Notes: a model not told the origin generated them from the sequence alone. A stretch of DNA of 64,000 nt from Telmatactis stephensoni (GCA_029948255.1 JALIZF010001826.1:620001-684000), one strand, 5' to 3'. Counted from the stretch's first letter, positions 1 to 11,824 are shown. Numbers and translations: made by a program.

Positions 1-136
1 GTTTTTCTACAATTTATTTGGTAAGTGATTATTTTGTGAATCAGGTGGCCAGGGGTTTCTTGTCGTGTGACTTTTCAACATGTATCAAACAAATGAAGAT
101 CATAACAAGATGATAAACCCCTGGAACCCATGGTAG

Positions 137-660
137 CACCACCAAGCACCTGCAGCACATAACCAATTTGTAAGTGATATATGTGCCATATGGTTTACTT
201 GTGCTGAAGTGAATGAGATGAAATGATGAGGATGCATCAAGATTAAACAAAATTAATCACATGCTTTAATTTCACATTCTTCTCTATTTTGTGCAGATAC
301 CACTAGCAGGACATTACCAATTCGTAAGTGATGTGTGCCATATACTGTTAACTTGTGCTGAAGTGATTGAGATGAAATGATGAGGATGCATCAAGATTAA
401 ACAAAATTAATCATATGCTTTAATTTCACATTCTTCTCTATTTTGTGCAGATACCACTAGCAGGACATTACCAATTCGTAAGTGATATGTGCCATATACT
501 GTTAACTTGAGCTAAAGTAATTGAGATGAAATGATGAGGATTCATCAAGATTAATAAAAAAATTATTAATCATGCTTTAATTTCATATTCCTCTCTATTT
601 TCTGCAGATACCACTAGCAGTACCAGTGTGATAGCAAATGGTAAGTGATATGTGCCATAC
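137..660 (+). repeat. Tandem duplication of a microexon plus intron, period about 154 bp
   Basis: The block made of a 27-33-nt exon, a gtaagtgat donor and a ~125-nt intron ending in tctattttgtgcag is repeated about three times (exon starts 297, 451, 608), with a more diverged copy to the left at about 137. Intron copies differ by only a few bases, so the duplication is recent or homogenised. Confidence 0.75.
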
Positions 661-1245
661 TGTTTACTTGTGATTGAGATTAAATGATCAGCATGCATGA
701 AGACTAAATATTAAGGTCTTGTCAGGAGAGCGGGAGAAGGCTCTGGGGAAGGGAGAGAACTTGGGGGAAGCTGTAAGCATCGTAACAGGAAATCAATCCT
801 GATATCAGAATTTTTCAATCAGAGCAGACTGATTGGTCAATATTTGATTGATAAATCGTTTTGGGAAATTTCCCAAGGTTTCTTAATTGCGACTTGAACA
901 AGAAGTGCGTATAAAAGCAAGAGTAAACAATCTTTGCCAATTATAGCACTGGTTTGAGACAAACATAGTGATGCACAGTCTTTATCCATTTGTTATCGCT
1001 ATTTGTTGTTTTAGTGGACGCTGATGGAAAGTAGGAATGTTCACCACTTGTTGGTGGTGTTCTGCAGTCTCAGAGTACTCTGATATGAACTGCTGTTCTT
1101 ATATTACATGTAACTTGACTTTTTGGGACTAACACATCTATTTCTTTCAGATGAAAAGGAGAGCAAGAAAAAGGAAGAAAGGAAGAAGAGAAGAAGGAGG
1201 GTGAAAAAGGGGGGGGGGGAGAGAAAGCGAGTTAGAATTGTCTAA
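297..1245 (+). CDS. 3' end of a multi-exon gene with duplicated microexons; basic C-terminal tail
   Basis: Four consecutive exons can be read. Microexon 297-323 (27 nt) and microexon 451-477 (27 nt) are identical; 608-640 is a related 33-nt exon; the terminal exon runs 1151-1245 and stops at TAA. Each has a pyrimidine-rich acceptor ending in CAG and a gtaagtga donor, and all junctions are phase 1, so any microexon can be skipped or repeated without a frameshift. The microexons encode H/D-TTSRTLPI twice and then TTSSTSVIAN; the last exon encodes a Lys/Arg-rich tail (KKKEERKKRRRR, then a GGG run from a 10-G tract) ending VRIV. A decayed copy of the microexon, with an in-frame TAA, lies at about 137-169. 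Upstream exons are outside the window, so the family is not recognised. The basic tail could be a nuclear or membrane-proximal segment, which is speculation. An AATAAA at 1587-1592 could end the transcript. Confidence 0.6.
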
Positions 1246-2162
1246 ATTTTATAAATATTGCACATACTTTTTAGTCCATTAACTATTTTTCACTTATCTT
1301 TATATTTTTTAAATAATGTTACAATCATATTTTATTTTCTAGGTTTTTTAAATGTTGATATATATTCTGTAAATAGTATTAAAATTTTAATGACAGTTTT
1401 TCAAAAAATCTTATATTATATTCTGTAAATACATTGAGTTACAGTTCTAGTTTTTTTTTATTTTGATAAATTGTATATCAATTCTGTAAATAATTTTAAA
1501 TTTAAAATGAATGATAAATACATATATATTGATGACTTTCACTGACTGTTTTATTGGTCCTTATATTTTTTCATTAGAGTCATTTCAATAAACCTGGACA
1601 GTTAATTCGTTAATTCTATTTAAGTGGTGCCCAGGTTTATCGAAAAGACTATTATAGTGGATGATACATATATATCAAAATGTGAACTGATTGTCTAATA
1701 CAGTTTTTGTTGGTCGAAATTGGGACGGACTGCATTTACTCTGCAACTATTACATGGGTTAAGAGCGAAAACATGTACAGCGTTGATAATTATGAACTAA
1801 AAATCAATCGATTAGAAGGTATGGAATAAGTGAAAAAAGAAATATCAGTTTCCACGGGGGAGGAAGTGGGATCCGGGATGGAATTAAACCCAAAAGAAAC
1901 TAGCCAAATAACAGGGATATAGAGAAAATGGAACGGGATTATTTTTTTATTTTATCTCCTTTCCCTTTTTTTTTTTTTTTTGGCAGTAATTTCTTAAACC
2001 ACCCTCGATTTCAATGTACAAACCACTCGATTTTTTAAACGAAGGACATAAATCAAATTGAGGGAGGTTTTCGTAATCGAAGCAGGATTCCCAGAATAGT
2101 TGAGAGATCCTTTTCTCGCTCACGTTTTGTCCAGTGTTGTGGGTGAATGCATGAATGCACAT
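1246..2162. other. 3' UTR and AT-rich intergenic sequence
   Basis: Very AT-rich sequence following the TAA stop at 1245, with a polyadenylation-type AATAAA at 1587-1592 and an A/T tract near 1946-1980. No open frame with coding character was seen on either strand. Confidence 0.4.
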
Positions 2163-2275
2163 CTGGGACCGGTTGTACGAAGGGTGAATAGCGCTTTCCA
2201 GCGGATAAAATCTATACAGTGTATAACTCTTATCCGGTGGATAACTTTATCCAACCTTTGTACAACCAGGCCCAG
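2163..2275. mobile_element. Harbinger-type palindromic MITE (about 113 bp)
   Basis: Imperfect inverted repeat: the left end CTGGGACCGGTTGTACGAAG mirrors the right end TTTGTACAACCAGGCCCAG, with internal GGATAA/TTATCC blocks. I recall closely similar GGATA...TATCC foldback repeats as abundant in anthozoan genomes; the assignment to PIF/Harbinger-type MITEs rests on that memory and on the GGGCC-like tips, since no clear target duplication is visible. Confidence 0.5.
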
Positions 2276-3039
2276 AGCTATAAGAGTATTTTGACATGTT
2301 GCCTCAGAATCACAATGGCGGAAAAGGGTGTATAACTTTTGTCCATGAAAAAGAGTTTAAACTTGAGAAAAAGGGCAAATGGAGTACAAAAAAAAATCGA
2401 AAATGGTCTTGGTTAAGTCAAACATCCGCGCGGTCATGGTGTCGAGGTTCTAAAAATAGCATCAAACGGGGCATATGATGGGTCACGGGGATTCATTCTC
2501 TTACCTCATTTTCTCTTGATTTGCATTATTGGCTCAATTTCGACAAAAACTCATATTGAATTTATTTGGAAAGAATTCTTAAAACGCATGCTTGGTTATG
2601 CACCTAGCTTGATCTTAGAATTTATTTAATGTATTTCAAATTCTATATAATACATTGCTAAAGAAAATTACATCTTTTTTCTGTAGCTATGACGTCACGT
2701 GATGACGTCACGCAATGACGTCACAAACCGTTAAAGTCCCTAAAAGAAGGCAAACTGTTTTAAATGTAAAAGCGATTTCAGAATTTAGAAGCATTTTAGA
2801 ACATTCTCAAATTTCCCTAGCAACGGGCAATTTCTAAATGTCAGTACATTCTTAACATATACGTTCGATCCCGTGGACTGTCATGAGATGAGTTTCTGAA
2901 ATTGCTGGCGGAAAATATGTGTTACCGTCAGGGGACGACTAAGTGTGCTTTCATAAGACTGTTTATGATTGATGGAAAAGTCATGAATTTCCATTACAAT
3001 ATACTTGAACATGTTTGTCTTCTTTAGCCGCTGCTCTTC
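2276..3039. other. No gene seen; holds a triple CRE cluster
   Basis: No coding exon supported on either strand. The one notable element is the CRE cluster listed separately. Confidence 0.4.
2690..2723. promoter_or_regulatory. Three consecutive full CRE palindromes (TGACGTCA)
   Basis: TGACGTCA occurs at 2690-2697, 2703-2710 and 2716-2723, exactly 13 bp apart. This is the full cAMP-response-element palindrome bound by CREB/ATF bZIP dimers in animals. No coding exon lies within 1 kb on either side, so it may be a distal element or a transposon-borne site. The sites are certain; any function is inferred. Confidence 0.5.
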
Positions 3040-3325
3040 GAGTGATCGCACTTAATCCGTGAAATTGTACTAGCTAAATAATGCAAAATAGCACTAATAA
3101 ACAATGGAAAACAAAGGATTATAGAGTGATGACACTTAATCCGTGAAATAGGTATTAGTCTAACAGACATTAGTAGACACTATTTCCATTGTTTTCTTTT
3201 GTTTTGACTAGACTGGCTATTAGACACTGACTATTAGATTTTGTTTCACGGATTAAGTGCCATCACTCTATCATTTTAGTACAAAGTAGATAATGTACTT
3301 TTTCACGGGTAAAGTGCGATCACTC
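3040..3325. mobile_element. GAGTG-type MITE interrupted by a second copy
   Basis: The outer element starts GAGTGATCGCACTTAATCC and ends GTAAAGTGCGATCACTC. Its interior is interrupted by a related element at 3124-3268. This is the same family as the many copies near 31-34 kb and 52 kb. Confidence 0.7.
3124..3268. mobile_element. Inner GAGTG-type MITE with TA target duplication
   Basis: Starts GAGTGATGACACTTAATCC, ends TTAAGTGCCATCACTC, and is flanked by TA on both sides (3122-3123 and 3269-3270). It contains the family's central AACAAAAGAAAACAATGG-like motif (here on the complementary strand). Confidence 0.75.
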
Positions 3326-4129
3326 TCGTAATGGAATTATCCATCCCATTGTTCTTCATTGTAGAAAAGTACATTGTATCAAATATTATATCCCATCGAT
3401 AAATTTTTACGTACACCTATTGGCTAAAACAGGTCATGTGGTACATTTTCAGCGGACATAACTTTATCCTGTGATATCTCCTGTCCGCTCAGCGAAAAAC
3501 AGAAACATAGGGATTTTTCCTTTAAATTAAGGCCGGGGGAATAACATTTTAAAGAAAAATTGCCCCGAAAACACAAATTAACAAATTCAAAAGACAGTCA
3601 AGGAAACATTTTAATGGCAAAACAATACTTTTCTCCCGTTGACATGCACACAGATATGTTTTCGGCGTTTCGCAAGTTCTTTTTGGGTTACAGCGATTTT
3701 CGAAATTATGCGAACTCTCGCATTGAAAAAGTCCGTTGGAATTTGATTATTCACTTCCGTCAATCAAATTTAAAAATTAAAAATACGAAGATTTAACTTA
3801 TACCAAAATTATATTAAGCTTTTACAGGTCGTTTAAAGATCATATTATGTCATTTGGTATGTTTTTAGAGATCTTTATGAGTATTTTTTGGGTTGTTTGT
3901 TTGAAGTGGGCGGAAGCGAAAAACCAAATTCCAACGGACTGTTTGGAGGTCAGACTTCGCATTATTTCGAAAACCGCTGTAAGTTAAATACAAATCTAGC
4001 AATTTATGCAAAACAAAAGATTGTACCTACATTTCTCACTCAAAATTCTCACCTAGTCAGCTTGCAGTCAACATGACCATTTATCGGCGAATGAGACGGC
4101 ACTGAAAAACGACTTGTAAACTTATATAG
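3326..4129. other. No gene or element recognised
   Basis: Open frames here are short and lack coding character or splice context. I see no repeat structure of my own finding in this stretch. Confidence 0.35.
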
Positions 4130-6545
4130 TACAGTAAAATGGCGCAGAATTGTGCAAATTTGTGTAACAAGTATGAAATTTGGCATACCGATAGAGGTTA
4201 ATGACCTGAGTAATTCTGGAGGTGGAGCCACGCCCTGAAATCAATTACTTACATATCGATATTCTTGGAATTAATTATCTCAGACACAAAGATAAACATT
4301 ATCTAATGTTAATGCAAAAGGTTAATGCATTAAGGATAGTGATAAGGTAGAGTATGCTGAGTGATTTTTGATTGAGAGCCACGCCCTCTGAATGCTACTT
4401 GGAGAACTATAGCTATGGAATACATTATAAATGTTAATTGATACAAAAAGTTTTCCTCTCGGGGTGTCTAATGAAATCTTGCATAATGATAAAGGCTTAG
4501 TCCCAAAGTAATCCTAGATATCGAGCCACGCCTAAAAGCAATAACTTCCAGTTTTATAGCAATTTATAATATAGCTTTTTTCTAACGAGCGCTCTGATTG
4601 GTTAAAAAGCGCTTGAAACCCGTGGTATATTCACCACATAAACCACGGCTCAACACTTCTTTCTGCCGTAAAAAAAGATAAAAACCAAAAGAATGTTCAA
4701 TATAAAATACGTTTTATTTATTGTTTTCTGATATATTAGTAAGTCACAGTTCACAACTTTCACTAGAATCTGATGTTTTGTAATGAAAAGCGACTGATAA
4801 GAGCAAACCTGCAATCGTGTATGAAACTTTGGATAGTTTTTCACAAAACAAATAACTCAGAAAAATTCAGGCAGTATTATAAGAACAATAAGTTTATTAA
4901 CAATATTTGTATTAACAAGTTACTTTCCTTGATGAAATAGTTTCTTTCAGCTGTTATTACAGCTTTGATGACAACAAACAAGAGAGCAACAGCGTGGAAA
5001 AAACTCTCAAACTTACAAGTGATAGTTGAAGTCCGTTAAATTTACTCAATTGCCTTTGAAATATCTGCAATTCTGACATATATTTTTCTGTGAACAAAAC
5101 GTACACATGCACAAATATAGTCAATAAAAACACGAGGAGCAAAAAGGCAAATTTATGCTTCAAAGCATTTACTTCCAGAGCATCGAAATTACGGCAAAGC
5201 TTTAAAGCTTAAAAAAGTCTATAAAAAGGACTTAATCCGCCTAAAATTTTTTGCACATACAAGCCAAAAAAATTTCAGTGAAAACATGTATGCTTAGACA
5301 CAAGAACGTATAGAAAAGTACCTCAAATAAAAAGAGCAAATTTGTTGTCCACAACTTTCATGTCAACCTTCTTCAACGCCATTTTTGTCTCTTCGCAAAG
5401 GACGTCGATGACGTCATTTTCAAAATCAAGCCAATCACAACGCTCGTTTTATCTCAATCTCGAAGTAATGAGCAATCTTAGTGGCTCTCTGATGATTCTT
5501 AGTAGAATTGATATTTTCATCTGCGAAATTTGGTTTTAAATGTTAGTTTTTTGCTTATAATTATTTTCCGCTATATTATAAAAGCAATAAACGATAGATT
5601 TCCGTGGTTTATCGGGGAAATAAACCATGCGGGATGTTGGGAGAACACTCGAAAAGGCCTAAAAAATCACGAGCCGTACCGTAGGTGAGTGATTTTCGGC
5701 CTTTTCGAGTTTTCTTCCAACATCCCGCGTGGTTTATTTCCCCGATAAACCACGGAAATCTATCGTTTATTGCTTAAGGAATATATCATTAAAAATTTGA
5801 GCAAAATATACCTTTAATTTTAATTTATAAGCGAGGTAATAAGCATAAAGCCACGCTCTAACAAAGTACTTATAGAATTTTAGTTATGGCATAATGAATA
5901 TCAATTCATATAAAAAAGTCGATTACTTAAACGAAAAGTGGCGGCAGAAAGAGACTGCAACTAATTAATCTGTAAGTACTTTTATAGTGCGTAGCTCTAT
6001 GCTAATCATATCTTGCATTCATTGTTTTTATTACTGCTTTCACTATGACAGTTATATACTAAAACTAAAGGTATATCTTGCTGATTTTATATAATGATAT
6101 ATTCCATTACTATAAAACTGGACGTACTCGTTTTTAGGCGTGGCTCCATATCTAGGATTACTTTGGGACTAAGCCTTTATCATTATGCAAGATTTCATAT
6201 GGACACCCCAAGAGGAAAACCTTTTGTATCAATTAACATTTTTAATGTATTCCATAGCTATAGTTCTCCATTAAGTAGCATTTAGGGGGCGTGGCCCTCA
6301 ATCAAAAATAACCCAGCATACTCTACCTTATCACTATCCTTCATTACGCCTTTTTGTATTAACATTAGATACTGTTTATCTTTGTTTCTGAGATAATTAA
6401 TTCCAAAATATCGATATGTAAGTAATTGATTTCTGAGCGTGGCTCCACCTCCAGAATTACTCAGGACGTGAACCTCTATCAGTGTGCCAAATTTCATGCT
6501 TGTTACACACATTTGCACAATTCTACATAAATTCTGCACCATTTT
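4130..6545. mobile_element. 2.4-kb element with ~450-bp terminal inverted repeats, interrupted inside
   Basis: The left arm (about 4130-4575) and right arm (about 6090-6545) are diverged inverted copies. Both share, on opposite strands, the GCAGAATT...GTGTAACAAG end, the GGTGGAGCCACGC block, a GATAGTGATAAGGTAGAGTATGCT block and the AGCCACGCC...CAGTTTTATAG inner end. Between the arms lie about 1.5 kb with nested material, including the hairpin at 5582-5775 and a segment bounded by TTATAATATAGC (about 4565) and its inverse GCTATATTATAA (about 5572). No transposase frame survives, so it is a non-autonomous or decayed foldback-like DNA element of unknown superfamily. Confidence 0.65.
5582..5775. 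mobile_element. 194-bp near-perfect hairpin MITE
   Basis: The left arm AAGCAATAAACGATAGATTT... is matched by the inverted right arm ...AAATCTATCGTTTATTGCTT. The arms are ~90 bp with few mismatches and a ~12-bp centre. It sits inside the larger inverted-repeat element. The near identity of the arms suggests a recent or actively corrected palindrome. Confidence 0.7.
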
Positions 6546-7038
6546 CCTGGACTATTAGCTTCAACTGCTTCAACAGCGATGGATCAGTTTCCGCTAAAGC
6601 GGCAAACTTCAGCATTCGGTAGGCACAGAGAATTCAGAAATCACCCTTGGCTATCTTTTAACCTAGCCAACAAAACTGTGAAAACAGCTCCTCGTACGTG
6701 TGGTCTTTGAAGTCAGCCGTCAGTTTGCAAGTCAGAAGGGATTTATTTACTAAATAGTCTACCCTGCGAGCTGGCGCCAGCTGCGTCCGAGGCTAGTACT
6801 AGTCTGCCAGTTTGATTTACTCATAATACAAAGATACAAGTTTATACACATACTAATTATACCAAGTTTATTTTGTACTGCGTTACAATTGAATGCTGAC
6901 TTATTGCTGATGGAACATTTCAATATGTAAATTAGTTAATTAAACTTATCTTATATATGATCATTCTATATATGGTCGATTACTGTACTTTTTCATCTTG
7001 AATGCGTTACAGTGTTAAACGTCTATTGTGATCCATAC
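6546..7038. other. 3' flank of the secreted-protein gene
   Basis: Downstream of the minus-strand stop at 7039. A minus-strand AATAAA (complement at 6867-6872) is about 170 bp past the stop and is a plausible polyadenylation signal. No other gene seen. Confidence 0.4.
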
Positions 7039-7770
7039 TTAAATGAGAAACTTAGCATAAACGTTGACGCAAAGTCGACCAGCATTGTCGCCCTCAGTCC
7101 ACCCAGCTAGATCTTCTCCATACCAGATCCTCATCTGCTTGTTGAGTGGGAAATAAAACGGACGAGCCAGGTCTGTAAAGACCAACATCCTGGAGGTTAC
7201 CGTGTTGGCAAATGGAAGCCAGTACCAATTTCCAGCGTGCCTCAAAACACAACACACAATCGACATAAGTGTCAAAAAAATAAATAAACCTCAAGAAAAA
7301 TGTAAGACTTACTTAATAAATTCTTTTTTGGGGAAAAGAATGTTGTTGTTCTGATCAGTTCCAATGACGTTCAGTGGGAATTTCCTGACAGTAGGGTGGT
7401 TTGCACATCCCCAACGACTGTTATGCTTGGGAACTGTGCCATGACAAGTAACATAGCCCTTTACGTATACTAGTTTGATGGCTGCAACCAATCCTTGTCT
7501 GGCGTAGTTGTGGAATGAACCAAACTTGTTGTCTTTCGTACCAAAGCAGACAGTATGGCGGTTCATTTTTACCCAAGAGCTTAAATGACATCCTTGTCCT
7601 CCTAAAAGAAGAAATCAATGTGATGATGGAAAAAGGGACAATTATAATATTTGTGGTATTTGAATTTACAAAACTCAAGTTAGGAATAAAACCATACCCC
7701 ATGGCTGACCAAAAATGATTTCCAACCCGAGCAACACGAAAAGCACGACGCGAGTCTTTAAAGGCAACAT
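7039..7770 (-). CDS. Secreted 187-residue protein, cnidarian-type uncharacterised family (three exons)
   Basis: Complete three-exon gene on the minus strand: CDS segments 7698-7770, 7313-7601 and 7039-7240 (73+289+202 nt = 187 codons plus stop). Splice sites are TGGG|gtatgg / cttttag|GA (phase 1) and TTAA|gtaagt / tttgag|GC (phase 2). The start is chosen because exon 1 is then almost entirely a signal peptide (MLPLKTRVVLFVLLGLEIIFG, cleavage near residue 21). The mature part has Cys at 29, 43, 77, 90 and 178, an early CFGTKDNKFGSF block (43-54), a GYVTC block, and a late WYGEDL block (160-165) near an acidic DNAGR stretch. No membrane segment follows the signal, so a secreted product is inferred. 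From memory, proteins with CFGA-like and WYGEDL-like blocks recur in corals and anemones without known function; I cannot name the family. No frame damage seen. Confidence 0.8.
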
Positions 7771-10249
7771 CTTTGTAGAAGCTCTCAACTGAATGGGAAG
7801 TATTTCGAAGTATATACCATTTATCGAAAAGGTCAAACTGAAATTGTATGTATGTGTGTCAGCAAAGTTTTCACTTTCATCATTCAAAAATAGAGTGGAC
7901 AGCTCAATTTTGTTTCTTTTTTTTTTTTTGTTTTATGTGGCGACTTGTGGTCGAGAAATTCACACAAAGAATTTGTTGCTTAAACGCCTGGACCCCTGTA
8001 TCAGACCATCGGCGATGGGATTTAATAAATGTCAAACCCTAATTGGAAATTTTGATAAAATTAAAGTCTCTTCATGAATGGAAAGGCTTTATGTTTAACA
8101 TTTTTGGAGTATCTCCTTTCTGGGGTTTAAGCATTGAAATCTGAAAATGAAGTGACGTCAACCCAGGAATAATAAATATACAAAAGCAAAAGAGATAATC
8201 TTACTAGTTTTCCATTTAATAAATATTTTCATTGCTAAAATCCACAGTATGGTAAATGTGTAGTTCATCTAAATGCCCTTGCTGCAAAATGAGAAACGGG
8301 ACTATCCAATTTCCCGGGTTGGCATCATTCATTTACTTTTTCCGATTTCAAACTCTTACTGTAACTCAAAAAGTAGACATCTTCATTCAAAAATATTAAA
8401 CCATCCAAGAAATAATTATCAAATTAGGGGTTACTGTGCACTTTCAATTAAAAATTCAAAGACTAAAATCTCGGCCGCTGAATGATGTTTAAACCCCTGA
8501 AATACATTTTTGAGTGATCCACATTAGCAGACTGTAATATCCTATGATTATGTTTTGTATCTATTTGATTATTGCACGTAAACTATCTTTATTTCACAGG
8601 TAGAGAATTTCGCTCTATGAGATAGTCTATTGACTTATAAATGTATGTACAGTAATGTTAGGGGTTAACATCTCTAAACCACACCCATACATTGCAAAGA
8701 TTTCCGTTTATGCATATATTCTAATTTCCGATAAGTATCAGCGACGTTTTTATGTGATTTCCTCTTTTATTTTGCTGATGCAAACAATCAAGTGGTAAAA
8801 TTAGCACTTGAGATTTTAAACAAGGAAAAAGGAAGCCGGAAATTCACTTTCGAAATTAAAATATTGGCGCTTAAACATTGAAAACTAAAAAAACAGTGGA
8901 ATCCCCTTTTCTCGAACCTCCAAAAGAAACACAAATTGGTTCGTGAGATCGGGAGTTTGAGAAATCGATGTTGGCATTAAATGATGCTGAACTGGTGAAA
9001 TATTGTTTTATCAGGGGCAATTGTGCCCACTTTTATTGCCCAAACGACGTTTAAACATTGAATGATGTCTGATCTATCTATTGTCTGAGAAAACAGAAAA
9101 ACACTGTCTAAGACTTAGGCACGGTTTAAGCAAACGGCCCAAAAACTCCATTGTTAAAACACATTCTGATAAAAAAGTCTCTTGAATGAGATAAACAACG
9201 ACACAAGTCAAGAATAATTTTTCATAAACTTTTTTAAGGCCAGTTTGGTTCAGCTTACATGTCGCTTTGCGACAGTGAATTTTCTCGCTCACATTTTGTC
9301 CAGTATTGTGGGTTCAGCAAGAAAGAGTAATTTTAGCTCCAGAATCAGTTTTGTTCGAAGGCAGCCTTTTTGCTAAACGAGATTACTTGAGCATGAGGGT
9401 GGAGGGGGAGAATAAGAAACTGTCAGGCTTCTCTACTCCTATAAAAATTTAAATTCCTTCTTTCCCACTCGAGGGTCAAACACTTTGGCCCTTTCGCTCT
9501 ATAGTAATCACGGGCCAATCAGATTTAAGGGATTTAAGCGCCAACGGTTTTTGACCGAGTGAATCTTGCCAGCATCAGCAGAAAGCCAGTTTTGAAAGAA
9601 AAACTTGGCTGAAAACCTCTCTTGTTTTCTATAAAGTTATTGATAAAGTAGTCTTTTTTTCTGCATTTCTCGGTTAAATATGGTCGTGGTGTTGTTTTGG
9701 CGAGAGAAGCAATTTCTAGGGATATTTTGTTAGACATTCAAAAGCGCTTCATGATCGAAGCGGTGAAGTTGCCAGGCTTTAGTAAATATAGTATTTCATA
9801 ACACTTGATACTCGCTGCGCTCGTGATTCCACTTGAGTTTTGAACATTTTATGACGTCAAGAGTGTGTCAATAAGAGGACAGACAACTCAAAACCATCTT
9901 GAATTTGTTAAAGTGCACCTAACCCCTGTTATTTCCCTTTTTGACAAAAAGTCGAGCATTTCTAAGGACTTGTACGAAAAAGATACGCAAGATACGAGGG
10001 TTTCCACGAGGGTTTTTTCTCCGGGTTCTCCGGTTTTTCCTCCCTCAGCAAAAATCAACATGTGAGCTGAGAGTTGTAGCTTAAAAGTCAATTGTGTGGC
10101 GAGTGGATATTGCCCTCAAATTATGCAAAAGTGCTAGACGATTAGTCACTTAAATAAGATAGTTATTTATTTTTTTATTTAAATGAATTCCATTTATTTT
10201 TTCACAATTTTAAAGTTTGGAGTTCCATGGAACACTTTCAAAAAACTTA
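7771..10249. other. No gene supported
   Basis: Upstream flank of the minus-strand gene and general AT-rich sequence. The frames are short and uninformative. A short phrase near 2117 (GCTCACGTTTTGTCCAGTGT) recurs in altered form near 9289, suggesting shared repeat debris. Confidence 0.35.
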
Positions 10250-10329
10250 CGCCTGGATAGACGTCACACACATTTGTCCGTTTCAAAGTCTTTTGTGCAA
10301 AACAAAAGAGTGTGACGTCTACCCAGGCG
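10250..10329. mobile_element. 80-bp palindromic MITE with CRE-like arms
   Basis: The left arm CGCCTGGATAGACGTCACAC (10250-10269) and right arm GTGTGACGTCTACCCAGGCG (10310-10329) are inverted with two mismatches around a 40-bp centre. Each arm carries a GACGTCAC half-palindrome. Target duplication not evident. Confidence 0.55.
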
Positions 10330-10395
10330 GAAATTTATTCACTCCGACTTCAGACTCTTCGGAATTGAAGCTTTTGTTGGGCATTTGTTTTTGTC

Positions 10396-10645
10396 TATAA
10401 ATACGAAGAACCAATTTTCAGCAGCTTTGAGTGAAATTCAAAGTGTATTCAAATCTACATCACTTCAGCGATCGAGTTAGTCAACCAAGTTCACATATAT
10501 TCTCAGGTGTGCTACACAGGAAGCTCAAAGCCCCTTTTTTCCGATGTTCAAAATTTTGTATAAGCTTTGGAATTCATTCAAGTCGAGTAATTTTATCGTA
10601 GAAGTTCTTAGAAATGGTCAGACTTTTTATCAAAATTGGAAATAA
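10396..10645 (+). promoter_or_regulatory. Possible TATA promoter followed by a 33-codon open frame
   Basis: TATAAATA at 10396-10403 is followed by sequence of leader-like composition and an ATG at 10544 opening a 33-codon frame (ending ...NGQTFYQNWK, TAA at 10643-10645). A MITE starts 10 bp after the stop. No downstream exon could be joined. This could be a broken 5' end of a gene or chance; evidence is weak. Confidence 0.2.
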
Positions 10646-10654
10646 CAGGGGGCT

Positions 10655-10811
10655 ACAGCGGCGGCCAAAAATAGTTCGAACACCCCCGCTCCCCCAAATC
10701 AATGTGGTTACCTTCTGGAAGTCCAGCGCCACGGCAAACCAGCCAACATTGGATAGGGGGAAAGGGGGTCATTACACAGGGAAGTGTTCGAAACCTTTTG
10801 TCCCCCGCTGT
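10655..10811. mobile_element. ACAGCGG-type MITE, copy 1
   Basis: The left end ACAGCGGCGGCCAAAAATAG is an imperfect inverse of the right end CCTTTTGTCCCCCGCTGT; inner arms share GTTCGAACAC / GTGTTCGAAAC. Nearly identical to 11667-11824. Confidence 0.65.
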
Positions 10812-11666
10812 CTTGTCTCTAGACAAAAGTTGGAGCATGCGCTGAAGCGCTAAGTAGACACTTGGAAAAATTTCAGGCGGAAGATTCACTTGAGCAGCTT
10901 AGTACTCCGGCTTATATCTTTCTATATTAACCATTTATTAGTAAGAATACCGATCAATCTGAAATATTTGTATTTCACCTTCGTGGAAGTAGCTCTGAGA
11001 TGAAAATTTGTTTGCCGATATGGCGATTTAATTTCTTTTTGCACAAATGCTTGGTTTTCGAAGGGTTTTGACGCTTGAAATCCCCCAAAAAGTTGGTAAA
11101 ACATACAAATCACCAAAATACCTTTGTTTGTCGCTGCAAACAATATTGCAATAATTGGAATACACTTAGGGCGCAAAAAAAAACTTATCTTGGAGATCGC
11201 TGTTCGCGTGGCGGTTAACTTGGTTAAGGAAAACTTGAAATACCCGTCAACCATTTCCAGGAATACACTTCATTATTATTATTTTACACTGATTACAGAG
11301 CTTTATACTGACAGATATTAAAGTATGGGAGCTTGAAAATGAATTTCCTTTATGTATTTTAAACGACTATTTATGATGGTTAAGTAGCAGGTTATTCTAC
11401 TTAACCATAACCGTCTGCTTGGGCAGTTCACCTAGAAGTACTGTTCCTAAGACTCTTAAATGCCAAATTCTCGCCCTTAAACAAGGTTCTTAGAATCACC
11501 TTAAGACACATTCACAGTCTATATTTTTTCCAAGAATTAAATAATACTGCTCAGTTTATTACAACTCTATAAAGAATACACGGCTACAGCCTTGCCAGAG
11601 TCACGCCACTAGCTCCAAACTAACTAATAGTCACGCAAGTAGACCACACCTCTTTGCAACACTCAG

Positions 11667-11824
11667 ACAGCGGCGGGCAAAAATAGTTCGAACACCCCCG
11701 CTCCCCCAAATCAATGTTGGTTACCTTCTGGAAGTCCAGCGCCACGGCAAACCAGCCAACATTGGATAGGGGGAAAAGGGGTCATTACACAGGGAAGTGT
11801 TCGAAACCTTTTGTCCCCCGCTGT
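11667..11824. mobile_element. ACAGCGG-type MITE, copy 2
   Basis: Second copy in the same orientation, differing from the first by only a few bases over ~157 bp. Flanks of the two copies do not match, so these are two insertions rather than a local duplication; no convincing target duplication flanks either. Confidence 0.65.

Noticed and set aside
7793..8077. Two overlapping plus-strand frames near the secreted-protein gene
   Set aside because: Antisense of the gene's 5' flank with a T homopolymer coding for Phe; no coding support.
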